From NCBI GenBank assembly GCA_965226185.1, contig CBDDCT010000006.1, forward strand, positions 1,364,001-1,428,000: a stretch of DNA of 64,000 nt, read 5' to 3'. This DNA comes from CBDCYS01 sp965226185. Lineage in GTDB: Bacteria; Acidobacteriota; Terriglobia; Bryobacterales; UBA6623. The notes beneath the pieces are model-generated. The model was given only the letters and a program-made list of their open reading frames with translations. It searched no databases and was not told the DNA's origin. The translations under genes were made by a program, and so were the position numbers. This document shows positions 28,119 to 37,440 of this stretch, in pieces (the stretch's first letter is position 1; each line of letters begins with the position of its first letter).

Positions 28119-29540
28119 ATGAAGCGTCAACACCCCGGCAATGACGGCTGTCCCGGTCGCCTCACGGCGATGACGCGGCGCCAAGCCCTGCGGCTCGCCT
28201 CGAACGGGTTCGGCTACCTCTCCTTCTCGGCTCTCGCTGCCTCCGAGGCCCGAGGCGCCGAGCGACAACCGCACTTTCCGCCCAAGGCTACGAACGTTGT
28301 CTTCTTGTTCATGCCTGGGGGAGTTTCCCATGTGGAGAGCTTCGATCCCAAGCCGAAGCTGGCTGAAGTTGACGGCGAGCACGCGAAGCTCGACAACTAC
28401 GTCGCAAACCCCGGCCGCAAGTGGCTGCGCGGCCTGTGGAATTTCAAAAGATACGGCGAATGCGGCGCTCCGGTCAGCGAGTTGTTTCCTCACACGGCAA
28501 CCTGTGTCGATGATTTGGCGATTATCCGCTCGATGAAAGCCGAGTTCCCGCTGCACGCTCGCGGCAACGTCTTCTTGCACACGGGACGCAATATCGGAGG
28601 GTTTCCCAGCATCGGCTCATGGGTTACCTATGGGCTGGGAAGCGAGAATATGAACCTGCCCGGCTACGTCCTTCTGCGAGATGCCTCGATTCCTCCCGGC
28701 GGAATGGAGAACTTCGCGAACGGTTTTCTGCCCGGCACGCATCAGGCCAGCCACATTCGCGATCAGGGGACGCCGTTGGACAACATCACTCCGGCCGACC
28801 AGGACAAACGCGTGCAAAGGGCCAAGCTGGATGCCCTGCTTCAGCAGGATCACGACTTCCTGCGAGAAACCGGCAGGGAGGATGTCGTCGAATCAGCGAT
28901 CGCAAACTATGAGATGGCTTACCGCATGCAGTCGCTGGTGCCCGACGTCCTCGACCTGAGCAAAGAGTCTGAGGCAACCAAGAGACTGTACGGCTTGGAT
29001 TCCAAAGACGAGCCGAAGCGCCTTTACGGGCTTCAGTGTCTCCGCGCGCGGCGCCTGATCGAGTCCGGTGTGCGCTTTGTGGAGGTCACCTGCCCGAACC
29101 TGGTCGGCATGAACGGCACTTGGGATCAGCACAGCAATCTCAAAAGCGACCACGAAAAAAACGCCCTCGTGACCGATCAAGCCATTGCCGCTCTCATCAA
29201 GGATCTCAAGTCACGAGGCCTTTTCGAGCAGACGCTCATCATCTGGGCCGGCGAGTTCGGCCGCACGCCCGACACCGGCAACGGCAACGGGCGCGACCAT
29301 CATCCCTTCTGCTTCACCATATGGATGGCCGGCGGCGGGGTCAAAGGCGGCGTCACCTACGGCGAAACGGATGAGCTAGGAGATCAAGTAGTGAGAGATC
29401 CCGTCACTATCCACGATCTGCACGCGACCATGCTTCACCTCCTGGGCCTCGACCACGAGAAGCTGACCTACCGTTTCGGTGGTAGAGAGCAGCGATTGAC
29501 GGATGTCCATGGCCAAGTCGTGAAAGACATCCTAGCCTAG
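28119..29540 (+). CDS. DUF1501 (sulfatase-fold) Tat-exported protein
   Basis: 473 residues from ATG 28119. A twin-arginine-like leader (MTRRQALRLASNGFGYLSFS) is followed by the DUF1501 fold: ATNVVFLFMPGGVSHVESFD, HARGNVFLHTGRNIGGFPSI, GMNGTWDQHSN, LIIWAGEFGRTPDTGNGNGR, GRDHHPFCFTIWMAGGGVKG and DLHATMLHLLGLDHEKLTY. The alkaline-phosphatase-superfamily metal residues (D/H in FGRTP...DHHP) look present. It is the regular partner of the DUF1549/DUF1553 protein and lies 25 bp after it, last in a four-gene transcription unit. Confidence 0.92.
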   Translation: MKRQHPGNDGCPGRLTAMTRRQALRLASNGFGYLSFSALAASEARGAERQPHFPPKATNVVFLFMPGGVSHVESFDPKPKLAEVDGEHAKLDNYVANPGRKWLRGLWNFKRYGECGAPVSELFPHTATCVDDLAIIRSMKAEFPLHARGNVFLHTGRNIGGFPSIGSWVTYGLGSENMNLPGYVLLRDASIPPGGMENFANGFLPGTHQASHIRDQGTPLDNITPADQDKRVQRAKLDALLQQDHDFLRETGREDVVESAIANYEMAYRMQSLVPDVLDLSKESEATKRLYGLDSKDEPKRLYGLQCLRARRLIESGVRFVEVTCPNLVGMNGTWDQHSNLKSDHEKNALVTDQAIAALIKDLKSRGLFEQTLIIWAGEFGRTPDTGNGNGRDHHPFCFTIWMAGGGVKGGVTYGETDELGDQVVRDPVTIHDLHATMLHLLGLDHEKLTYRFGGREQRLTDVHGQVVKDILA

Positions 29541-29627
29541 GGGTCGAGTCTGGAGAGCCCCCATGCGCGACAATCACGAGTTCGAGCCGGGCGCTATCAT
29601 CCTGCCTAGGCAGCCTGTTCGGGCTCA

Positions 29628-29806
29628 GCTGGCCCGCAAATCGGAGCCGTGGCACGACAGGCAGTTGGTCTCGCAGATCTGCCGACCCAATTGGGCCTGG
29701 GTCCACTCCTCGCCTCCGCCGGCGCCGTAAACAGGTCGCAGCCTGCCGATCGTCGGCGCCTCATTCATGTTGACGTAAAGCACGTTTAGCCGCGGATCGA
29801 AGGAAC
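29628..29806 (-). pseudogene. Fragment of a PQQ-dependent dehydrogenase with cytochrome site
   Basis: The minus-strand frame gives NGGSFDPRLNVLYVNMNEAP, TIGRLRPVY, then ICETNCLSCHGSDLRAS and a stop. The propeller-to-cytochrome transition and the CxxCH (CLSCH) are those of quinoprotein alcohol/glucose dehydrogenases. Only about 60 codons remain. Confidence 0.65.
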
Positions 29807-29824
29807 CGCCGTTCCACTACGCCG

Positions 29825-30090
29825 GTTAGCTCGAATCCTTCCGATTCATCGAGGAGCTGGGCGTCGGCAGCATCCACGCCCACGCTCACGAGTTGACGGC
29901 GCGGCTTCAGAAGGAGCTGCCGGCTCTGGGATTTACCGCTATCACGCCCGATGATGCCGAGTCGGGCATCCGTACGTTCCCGCACCCGAACACGAACGAG
30001 GTGCGGAGGAAGATTACCCGCGCGAATGAAGAGGGGCGGGCACACATCTCGATCGGCGCAACTTTTCGGGCATTCTGGAGGCGATCCTGT
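29825..30090 (+). pseudogene. C-terminal fragment of a class V aminotransferase
   Basis: The plus-strand frame reads FIEELGVGSIHAHAHELTAR, LQKELPALGFTAITPDDAES, then TFPHPNTNEVRRKITRANEEG and AHISIGATFR. This is the small-domain C terminus of isopenicillin-epimerase/cysteine-desulfurase-like enzymes. No N-terminal part, lysine site or start is present. Confidence 0.6.
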
Positions 30091-30456
30091 TTCATCCAGC
30101 GATCAAACGGGGTTTTTTCAATGTTCGCCCTTTGGTCTTTTTTGCTGTCATCGTCCTCGTATTCGCTAGCAAAAGAGCCTCAACGGACTTGAGCGGTTTG
30201 GGCGCAAGTTGTTCATTTATAAGCGGTTAATTTTTTCAATGAGAGGATTTGCGAGTGTATGAGAGGATATCGGGGTTTTTGCCGGGCGGGGGGGCCTGGA
30301 TCGCCTGCCGGTCACCTCCACATGGAAAATGATTCATCGCTGAGTTTCCCTTTTTTAGGATAGCAAGCCGGTCCCGGGCGGCCTGGCGCTTCCTGGAGAA
30401 AACTGTTGAAAACAAAGGGAATAATTCTATCAAAAATCCGTGACCGAGTTTGTCAG
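30091..30456. other. Gene-free stretch
   Basis: Less GC-rich than its surroundings; TGAGAGGAT occurs twice near 30241 and 30259. I see no gene or known signal. Confidence 0.3.
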
Positions 30457-30647
30457 CCCGGGTTTCTCAGCGCCTGACGGGCGAGGCAGGCGAGAGGCCT
30501 GGCAGTCCTTCCTTGCACTTGCCGACCGTTTTCGACCTACCGTCAAGTATGTGTCTTTGATTCAGCGGGGTTGGCGTCAAGCCGAACGCGCCTCGTACTG
30601 AGGCGCCTCTCACGCAGCTCGTCACGCCACGCGGTGAGAAAAGCGGG
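30457..30647. repeat. Miniature IS1380-like (MITE) element
   Basis: 191 bp with ends CCCGGGTTTCTCAGCG and, inverted, CCCGCTTTTCTCACCG, close to the ends of the 15142-18462 IS1380 element (CCCGGATTTCTCATCG). Flanks TCAG and CTAG match at 3 of 4 positions. No transposase. The right 65 bp recur inverted at 63331-63404. Confidence 0.55.
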
Positions 30648-30773
30648 CTAGTCTGAGCGAATGCTCGGCCAACGGAAGCCACCGCACTCGATGACGGATC
30701 CTCTATAGCTTAGGTGAGCCATGGACATCCGACCCATTCTACTGAATCTGAGCCGCTTGGGACCCTTGTATTC

Positions 30774-32135
30774 TCAGAAACCTGCTAAGCGGGTTTCGGC
30801 GTCGCCGAACTCCGCGAGTTCGACGCCCATCCGATCCATGATTCCCAAGTACAGGCTGCACAACTTGCGGTTGTCGTCGCCCGACTCGAAATAGTCGAGC
30901 GCTCTGCCGGTTTCCAGCTTGCCCCCCAGGCCGCCGATGGTGACCACCGGCACCTTCTTGTTGTCGTGCTTCGTTCCGGACCACATGTTCGACAGGAACA
31001 GCAGACAGCTGTTGTTCAACACGGTGCTCTCCCCTTCCGGCATGGCGTCCAGGCGCTGGGCCAGATAGGCCAGCTGGCTCACTTGGAAGTGCACTATCTT
31101 TTGATAGTCTTCCTCGGTGTCGTAATGGGAGGCGCCGTGATGCTGCTTGCTCACGCCGAGGAACGGATAGTAGAGCGCGGACAGGTCGCGGGCCAACAGC
31201 AGCGAGGCCACGCGCGTCTTGTCGGTCTGAAACCCGAGGGCGACAATGTCGCACATCAGGCGAATGTGATCGCGGATATCTTCGGGCAGGCCATTCCGCG
31301 GACGCTCCATCGCGAACAGCGGGCGCCCCTCGTCGCGGGCCCGATCTTCGGCCTTGTCCTTATCCGTGCGCATCCGCTCAATGCTGCGTTCGACGTCGCG
31401 GACGCTGGCGAGATACTCTTCCAGCTTGAGTTTGTCGGTGGAACTGATCTTGCCGCTCAGCGTCACGGCATGATCCTTCACCCGGTCCAACACGCTCGTG
31501 TTGCGCAGTCTGCCGCCGTTCTCGAACAGGCTGTCGAAGGCCAACGAGGGATACATCTCGTTGGGCACCGGCGATTCGGTACTCTGCCACGAAATATGCG
31601 AGCTGTAGGCGTTCGAAAAGTTCGTTTCATGGAACCCGGTCATGGCCCGCTCACAGGCCAACACCATGCTGGGCTGCAGCGTCTCCTGCCCGATCTGGTT
31701 GGCCAGAACCTGGTCCATGGTGATGCCGCCTTGGATGATCGAACCTTTGCGGATCGGCACGCCCGACAACATGTTGCCGGTCATCGCCGGATGAATCCCC
31801 TGCCCCGTGGCCGCCTTGTTGAACAGGCCGTCAATGACGTTGATCTTCGCCTTGAGCGGTTCCAACGGCGCCAGCGATTCGCTCAGTTCCATCTCGGCGC
31901 CCGCCCCTTTGGCCCACCAACGGCCGGGACTGATGCCCGTGCCCATGAACAGCACGGCAAAGCGTTGGGGCTGCCCGGCGGTCGTGGCCGCCGAGGCTGA
32001 ACTGATGCCGAAACCCGACAGCGACTCCAGCCACGGCAAGGCCATGGTCACGCCGGCGCCGCGGAGAAAGGTCCTTCGGGATAACGCTTTTTCACACTCT
32101 CGACGCGCCTCGTGGTGCGGGTTCATCATACTCAC
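30774..32135 (-). CDS. DUF1552 Tat-exported protein
   Basis: 453 residues. Twin-arginine leader KALSRRTFLRGAGVTMALPW. The DUF1552 body includes RFAVLFMGTGISPGRWWAKG, DGLFNKAATGQGIHPAMTGN, ACERAMTGFHETNFSNAYSS, LGVSKQHHGASHYDTEEDY and LFLSNMWSGTKHDNKKVPVV. It is the usual second gene of DUF1592/DUF1552 pairs in planctomycetes and acidobacteria. Its ATG overlaps the stop of the DUF1592 gene by ATGA, so the two are coupled. Function unknown; distantly similar to DUF1501/sulfatase-fold proteins. Confidence 0.92.
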   Translation of the reverse strand: MSMMNPHHEARRECEKALSRRTFLRGAGVTMALPWLESLSGFGISSASAATTAGQPQRFAVLFMGTGISPGRWWAKGAGAEMELSESLAPLEPLKAKINVIDGLFNKAATGQGIHPAMTGNMLSGVPIRKGSIIQGGITMDQVLANQIGQETLQPSMVLACERAMTGFHETNFSNAYSSHISWQSTESPVPNEMYPSLAFDSLFENGGRLRNTSVLDRVKDHAVTLSGKISSTDKLKLEEYLASVRDVERSIERMRTDKDKAEDRARDEGRPLFAMERPRNGLPEDIRDHIRLMCDIVALGFQTDKTRVASLLLARDLSALYYPFLGVSKQHHGASHYDTEEDYQKIVHFQVSQLAYLAQRLDAMPEGESTVLNNSCLLFLSNMWSGTKHDNKKVPVVTIGGLGGKLETGRALDYFESGDDNRKLCSLYLGIMDRMGVELAEFGDAETRLAGF

Positions 32136-35100
32136 CTCTCATTGGCCGTCAGTTGCTCGCGGCCGCGCTTGTAGAGAAACTGGCGACTCGTAACGATGCT
32201 ATCAATCACGGTTTCAAAACGGTAGCCGTCGCCGGCAAGCTTGCGGCCTATCTCCTGAATCAGGAGGTCGTCGGAGAGCGCCAGGCTGCGTCCCAAGGCA
32301 TAGGCCAACAGTTTGCTGGAAAAGCCATCCACGAAATCGTTTTCGCGGTGGTCGCGAATGTACTGCCGGATTCCCTGCAATCCCTCTCCTTCGATGCCTC
32401 CCGGGAAGGTGGCGCGAGCATCGACCGTGCGCCCGCCCAGATCGTAGGTTCGACGTTTGCCGACCGGGCCAAACGTTTCGAACGCCAATCCGAAAGAGTC
32501 GAATCGCGCGTGACAGGCGGCGCAACTCGGGTTGGCCCGGTGTTGCTCCAGCATTTGGCGCAACGGCAGGTCCATCTTGGCCTCATCAGCCGGCAACTCG
32601 GGGACCAACGGCGGCGGCGGCGGGATTTGTTCACTCAGTATGTTCTTCGCCACCCAGTAGCCGCGCTTCACCGGGCTGGTCCGCAGACCCGGCGCGTTCT
32701 TTGTCAAGAACGCGGCCATGGGCAAGAGGCCGCCCCGGTCGTAGCGGTCGGCGCCTTGGAAGCGAACCCAAGCGCTCTCATCGCCCCGTACCAGCATGCC
32801 GTAGTGGCGGGCCAGCATAGGATTCACAAACGTGTCGCGGGCGTAAAGGAAGTCGAGGATCGAACGGTTGTGTTGAAACACGTCCAAGAGGAAGCGAATC
32901 GGCTCCTCGAACATCGCCTCTCTCAATTCATCGCTGAATGAGGGAAAGCGCTCGCGGTCCACGGTGCCGATCCGCTCGAAATCGCGAAAGTCCAGCCAGT
33001 TGCCCCCGAATTCGACCGCCAGCGCCCGGATGCGCGGGTCTTGCAGCATCCGTCGCGCCTGGGCTTTGATGACTTCCGGCTCGTGCAGGCCGCCTGCGGC
33101 GGCGTGCTGCAACAGCTCCTCGTCGGGCATGCTCGACCACAGGAAATAACTGAGCCGGCTGGCCAGATCGAAATCCGATAGCGGCTGAACTCCGCCGCCG
33201 GCTTTGACCAAGTCGACGCGGTAGGAGAACTTCGGAGACGTGAAGACCAGAACGATCGCCTCGCTGATCGCCCCCTCATGGTCCAGGTCATAGCGCTCCC
33301 GGACTTCGCGATAAAACGTCAGTAAATCGGCGCGATCCGCCGAAGACAACGGCCGCCGATAGGCGCGGGCGGCAAAATCGAACAGTGACTGCAAGTGACT
33401 CGGCTCAGCGCCGGGACGGGCTTGCTGGACCCAGCGGATGCCCTCGTTGGCCGTGTCGAAGAAGTCTTCGACCGCTTGGATCGCCACATCGTTGCCGTCC
33501 TTGGCGACTTCCAAGTAATCGGCTTCGAGTTGCCTGATGTTCGCTTCCGAGATGATCTCCTCCACCTCGATCTCTTGGACCTCGGGCTCGCCGTCTTTGA
33601 AGTCGTCTCGCGTTCCACGGGTCCCCAGCTTGGCGAATTCGACGTAGGTGCGGATATTGACGGAAGCGACGAAATCCATCTGCCGCCACATCTCGTCCAA
33701 GGTCGCCTGCTGCTCCTCGTCCAGCAGCAACTCATAGAGCGGCTGGTCGTCGCGGAAGAAGCCCATGACGTTGTGGAAGCCCGCGCTCAGATAGCGGCCT
33801 TGATCTTTGCCCGTCCGGAAATAGTTTCGGCCGCGCGACTCCTTGTAGAACATGTCGGGAAAGGCGCTGCAAAACCGACCCCACGCCGCTTCGTAGCGTG
33901 CGCGTTGACCGGCCGGAACGAAGAGATCCGGATCGCCGGGCTCATTTTCGACCAGGATCGTCTTGCCTGGACCGAACTTATTATCCCATTCGGGCTCGAC
34001 CACGTCGTCCTGATTGAACAGCGGCTCGCCCTCGACCTGTAACTGCCTGGCATCGAACTTCCGGCGATGCGTCGCGTATTGCGTATTTTTCCAAATCAAT
34101 AACGGCTGCCAGGCCGTACCGATGGGGCCCGCCGTAATGTTGATAAACCGCGGCTCCACCTTCTTGCGCACGTTGGCGATGTAGGATTGCATCTCCTCAC
34201 AGCCGGCTCGCGCCACGTTCGGCTGATCCGCCCGCGGCTCGGGCAAGGCTCGCCACATCGCTTGCAGCTTCACCAGCGGGCCGACCTCTTCGGCGCTCTC
34301 AAGGGTCGACCAGACTGTCTCCAGATACTTGGCGCTGACGCCGTATTGCCGCGCGAGGTCGGCCAGCGTGGCGTTGGGCTGCCCGGGCGCCGCCCGATGC
34401 CGGAAGCGCCAGGCGGTTTGAAAATAATCGGCGTAGTCGATGTTCTGCTCGTGATAGAAATCGATGATCTGATGCACGGTGAACTTGTCGCGGTCGGTTT
34501 CGGCCAGCATCGGATGCGGCGCGAAGGCGAATCCCTCCTCCTTCAAGTACAGGTGGCTGGCCACTTCACGCGCCGCCGCCAGATATTTTTTCAGGAGGGT
34601 GGGCGACATCATCAGCGTTTCGCCGGAGTTGTCAAAGCCCGCCGTGTTGGCCGGATCGACAGGAAACTCGCGGGTAGGGCGGATGTCGACGCCCGTTAGA
34701 TCGCGGACCGTGTAGTTGTACTCGGCGTTGCTGAGGCGCCGCGCCAGCACGACGCCTGGGTCGCCGGCATTGCGGCGCGTTTCGTGTTCGCGGACGGCAT
34801 GGAACCAATCGACGGCTGCGCGCCGCTCCCGCGGCGTCGGATGCCGCGCTCCCTCAGGCGGCATGTCCTCCGCTTCGAGACGCTCCAGCATTTGGCTCCA
34901 ACGACGGCCGTCCTGCATCAAGGCAGCCATCGTCGTGAACCCGCTCAGATCCATCTGCGCCGCGGGCCCCTGCTGGCCGTGGCAGCTGATGCAATACGTC
35001 TCGAGGAAAGGTCGGACGGTTCGAGTAAACTCGCCCTCCAACTCGGCGCGTCCGTCCTCTTGGCCCCGCACGACGCTGAGAACCGCCGTGGCCGCCAGGA

Positions 35101-35158
35101 TTAAGAAAAAGCCCGCCCAACGGGTAGTCAATTCGATTCGGTCAGTCCGCCTCTGCAT
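32132..35158 (-). CDS. DUF1592-type exported cytochrome-like protein (DUF1587/1592/1588/1585 set)
   Basis: 1008 residues. Uncleaved or Sec-type leader (TTRWAGFFLILAATAVLSVV). A cytochrome-like start with one CxxCH (RPFLETYCISCHGQQGPAAQ) is followed by DUF1587 (LARRLSNAEYNYTVRDLTGV), a long middle region, DUF1595-like (LFDFAARAYRRPLSSADRAD), DUF1592 (SYRVDLVKAGGGVQPLSDFD, LASRLSYFLWSSMPDEEL), DUF1588 (GLLPMAAFLTKNAPGLRTSP, RGYWVAKNILSEQIPPPPP) with a second CxxCH (NPSCAACHARFDSFG), and DUF1585 at the end. Coupled to the DUF1552 gene. The first 474 bp region including its 5' end is duplicated at 37441-37914. Confidence 0.92.
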   Translation of the reverse strand: MQRRTDRIELTTRWAGFFLILAATAVLSVVRGQEDGRAELEGEFTRTVRPFLETYCISCHGQQGPAAQMDLSGFTTMAALMQDGRRWSQMLERLEAEDMPPEGARHPTPRERRAAVDWFHAVREHETRRNAGDPGVVLARRLSNAEYNYTVRDLTGVDIRPTREFPVDPANTAGFDNSGETLMMSPTLLKKYLAAAREVASHLYLKEEGFAFAPHPMLAETDRDKFTVHQIIDFYHEQNIDYADYFQTAWRFRHRAAPGQPNATLADLARQYGVSAKYLETVWSTLESAEEVGPLVKLQAMWRALPEPRADQPNVARAGCEEMQSYIANVRKKVEPRFINITAGPIGTAWQPLLIWKNTQYATHRRKFDARQLQVEGEPLFNQDDVVEPEWDNKFGPGKTILVENEPGDPDLFVPAGQRARYEAAWGRFCSAFPDMFYKESRGRNYFRTGKDQGRYLSAGFHNVMGFFRDDQPLYELLLDEEQQATLDEMWRQMDFVASVNIRTYVEFAKLGTRGTRDDFKDGEPEVQEIEVEEIISEANIRQLEADYLEVAKDGNDVAIQAVEDFFDTANEGIRWVQQARPGAEPSHLQSLFDFAARAYRRPLSSADRADLLTFYREVRERYDLDHEGAISEAIVLVFTSPKFSYRVDLVKAGGGVQPLSDFDLASRLSYFLWSSMPDEELLQHAAAGGLHEPEVIKAQARRMLQDPRIRALAVEFGGNWLDFRDFERIGTVDRERFPSFSDELREAMFEEPIRFLLDVFQHNRSILDFLYARDTFVNPMLARHYGMLVRGDESAWVRFQGADRYDRGGLLPMAAFLTKNAPGLRTSPVKRGYWVAKNILSEQIPPPPPLVPELPADEAKMDLPLRQMLEQHRANPSCAACHARFDSFGLAFETFGPVGKRRTYDLGGRTVDARATFPGGIEGEGLQGIRQYIRDHRENDFVDGFSSKLLAYALGRSLALSDDLLIQEIGRKLAGDGYRFETVIDSIVTSRQFLYKRGREQLTANER

Positions 35159-35474
35159 TGCCCGTTCCAGATTCGATTGTAGGAAAGCGGCGACGTGGCG
35201 TCAACTGATTCAACCCGTTGCGGTTGGCGGTCCTTGGATTCCTAGTTGGAATCCGTTCGGATTGAACCATCGCCAATGGCCCGCGCAGGCAAGAGCAACT
35301 GGGCTCAAAGTGACTCAACGCCGGGAAACCACGCTACTCGAAGCGTAGTGCCTCCATCGGGACCGTCCGCGCGGATCTCCGCGCCGACGCCTAGCCAGCC
35401 ATGCCGGCGACTTAGCGCCGGCGCCAGCGCAATCTCCTCATTCTCGGGCCTGTCTAAGGCTACATGTACTGATC
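35159..35474. other. Intergenic region, left part duplicated downstream
   Basis: The first 74 bp belong to the 474-bp segment repeated at 37841-37914 and should contain the promoter of the DUF1592/DUF1552 pair. In the rest I see no gene. Confidence 0.45.
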
Positions 35475-36920
35475 TCACCGCATGTCTGGCGGGTCCGAGG
35501 CGATGGGGAGCGGCAGGTAGTCGCGTTCCACAACCATCCATTCAATGAGCGCCGCCCGGAGTTCCTGCTCGATCGCTGCCGCCTCCTTGCGTCCAGCCAG
35601 GTTGTCGAATTCGCCGGGATCGTTCGCCAGGTCATAGAGCTCAAACATCTCTCGAGTGGGGGAGAAGTACATTCGCGAAAGCTCCGGCGAGAGCCTCCCG
35701 TCCGCGTTCCTCTCCCGCAGGTCCTTCCAAAAGCGAGTGCTCGCAAAATCCACCGGCTCGTAGGGGATCTGCCAGAGCGCGTTGTAGATCAATTTGTGAC
35801 GGCGAGAGACCACGCAACGGCTCAGGTCGAAGGCTGCGCTGTGCATGGGCAGATAAATGTGGTGGGCGCCGCGCTCGGCGAAGACGTGCTTCCGCCCGGT
35901 GAACTCCTCTCCCGCCAGATGCTTGATGAAACTCCTTCCAGTCATCTCCTCGGGGACGGCTACGCCTGCTGCCTCCAGGAAAGTTGGCGCCAGGTCTTCG
36001 CCGGAAACGAGCTCGGAAGATGTCCGGCCCGGCTTGATCCTCCCGGGCCAACGCATGATAAGCGGCACATTGATGCCGAATTCGTACAGAGTGCCTTTTC
36101 CTCGCAGGAGCGCCGCGCCGTTGTCTCCGAGGAACACGACAAGCGTGTTTGCAGCCAATCCGCGGTCCTCGAGCAGCTGCATGACAGTGCCGAAGTCGTC
36201 GTCGAATCGCGAGATCTTGTCGTAGTAGAAACCGAAGTCCTCGCGCACCAGCGGCGTATCTGGGAAGTGACTCGGAAGCTTCAGCCTCGCCGGATCATGC
36301 GGCTCGCGGGCCATATTCGGGCCAAACCGGCGATGCGGGTCGTTGGAACCGAGTTGCATGAAGAAGGGCTTGTCTTTCGGCCTCAAGTCGAGAAACTCGG
36401 AAAATTGCGTGATGCCCGTTCGCATGCTTCCAGTTCGAACGTAGTCAAGGCGCTCCGGAAAGCTACGGAGATGGAGCTTGTCGTATATTCCCTGAATCAG
36501 CGGATCGCTCCTGCTGGCTTCCCCGTTCATGTGATATGTTCGCCCCGCGACGCCAGTGAAATACCCATTCGCACCGAGAATCTCTGGGTACGTGCGCACA
36601 TCCATCGGGAGCGGTGCGCTGAATCGGGTCATTTGAATGGCCACGGGCGAGCGTCCGGTCATGATCGAGGCCCGGGACGGCGCGCACTGAGGGCTCATTA
36701 CGTAGGAGCGGTCGAAACGCATCCCCTCGGCGGCGAAACGGTCGAGGTTCGGTGTCTTGATGTCGCTGTTCTCGTAGCAGCCCACGTGGGGAACGCTGTG
36801 GTCGTCGGAGAGGATCAAGAGGATGTTCGGCCGGTTCTGGCTTTGCGCTAGAGCCCGCGACACGGATTGAGCTGCCGCCGCCCCGCCGATTTGCATCAAG
36901 TCACGTCGTGAATAGTCCAT
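35475..36920 (-). CDS. Tat-exported sulfatase
   Basis: 481 residues from ATG 36920. An RR leader (MDYSRRDLMQIGGAAAAQSV) precedes the sulfatase N-domain: metal aspartates in LLILSDDHSVPHVGCY and the formylglycine site C79-A-P-S-R83 in SPQCAPSRASIMTGRSP. Further hallmarks are VAGRTYHMNG, FFMQLGSNDPHRRFGP, TLVVFLGDNGAALLRGKGT and NVPLIMRWPGRIKPG. It should hydrolyse a sulfate ester outside the cytoplasm once its cysteine is matured; the substrate (glycan or other) is not readable. The gene stands between two direct copies of the DUF1592 5' region. Confidence 0.93.
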   Translation of the reverse strand: MDYSRRDLMQIGGAAAAQSVSRALAQSQNRPNILLILSDDHSVPHVGCYENSDIKTPNLDRFAAEGMRFDRSYVMSPQCAPSRASIMTGRSPVAIQMTRFSAPLPMDVRTYPEILGANGYFTGVAGRTYHMNGEASRSDPLIQGIYDKLHLRSFPERLDYVRTGSMRTGITQFSEFLDLRPKDKPFFMQLGSNDPHRRFGPNMAREPHDPARLKLPSHFPDTPLVREDFGFYYDKISRFDDDFGTVMQLLEDRGLAANTLVVFLGDNGAALLRGKGTLYEFGINVPLIMRWPGRIKPGRTSSELVSGEDLAPTFLEAAGVAVPEEMTGRSFIKHLAGEEFTGRKHVFAERGAHHIYLPMHSAAFDLSRCVVSRRHKLIYNALWQIPYEPVDFASTRFWKDLRERNADGRLSPELSRMYFSPTREMFELYDLANDPGEFDNLAGRKEAAAIEQELRAALIEWMVVERDYLPLPIASDPPDMR

Positions 36921-37074
36921 ATTTAGGTTTCGGTCCCTCCAACAGCCGCAATCGATTGCCTCGTCGAATGTTGGCCGTCTCTGTTTGGCCGTTCGACAAC
37001 GAACAGTATAGGGGACGAATTCCCGTATCCCGTCTTGAGCCGCCGACTCAACGGCGTCCTCCCTCAACAGGCGT

Positions 37075-37290
37075 TGACGATCGGAGCGGCGCGGTGTTCG
37101 CCCGAGGCGTTCCAGCGCCCTGATGGCCCGCTCCTCGCCGCCGGCGGCCGTTGCTCGATACGGCACGACAGCAGGTGCTTGATGGCGTCGAAGCTGATCG
37201 TGCCCAGCTCAAAGGCTTGACGCGCGGCCGATGCCGGGCGATCTCTTCGCTGCTGCAGCAGACCACGACCTCGTCAACGTAGGCTTTCAG
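37075..37290 (-). pseudogene. IS21-type IstA transposase C-terminal remnant
   Basis: In two minus-strand frames one finds LKAYVDEVVVCCSSEEIARH and then FELGTISFDAIKHLLSCRIE, in the order found near the C terminus of IS21 IstA proteins (arm-sequence and 'hy-x-hh-x-R-h-E' segments). A frameshift separates them. No IstB gene is present. Confidence 0.5.
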
Positions 37291-37300
37291 CAAGACCCAA

Positions 37301-37440
37301 ATGAGTGAAATCCAGACAACCTATGACGCACTGCAACACTGCACCGCCGTCAAGCCAAGTCGAGACAAGAGCGTCGCGATGGATTGCCCCTACACGGGCA
37401 AGGGCGAGGAATTCTCTCCCACCAATCTGGTCCAGGCCGC
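37301..37440 (+). pseudogene. 5' fragment of an OsmC-family peroxiredoxin-like gene
   Basis: ATG 37301 opens MSEIQTTYDALQHCTAVKPS, then VAMDCPYTGKGEEFSPTNLV and QAAVAG, matching the N terminus of OsmC/Ohr-family proteins up to the point where the catalytic-cysteine helix should follow. At about 37441 it runs into the duplicated DUF1592 segment, so the remaining two thirds are lost. Confidence 0.72.

Noticed and set aside
36921..37166. 82-residue N-terminal extension of the sulfatase
   Set aside because: It would hide the twin-arginine leader; low-complexity Arg-rich sequence reading through the IS21 remnant.
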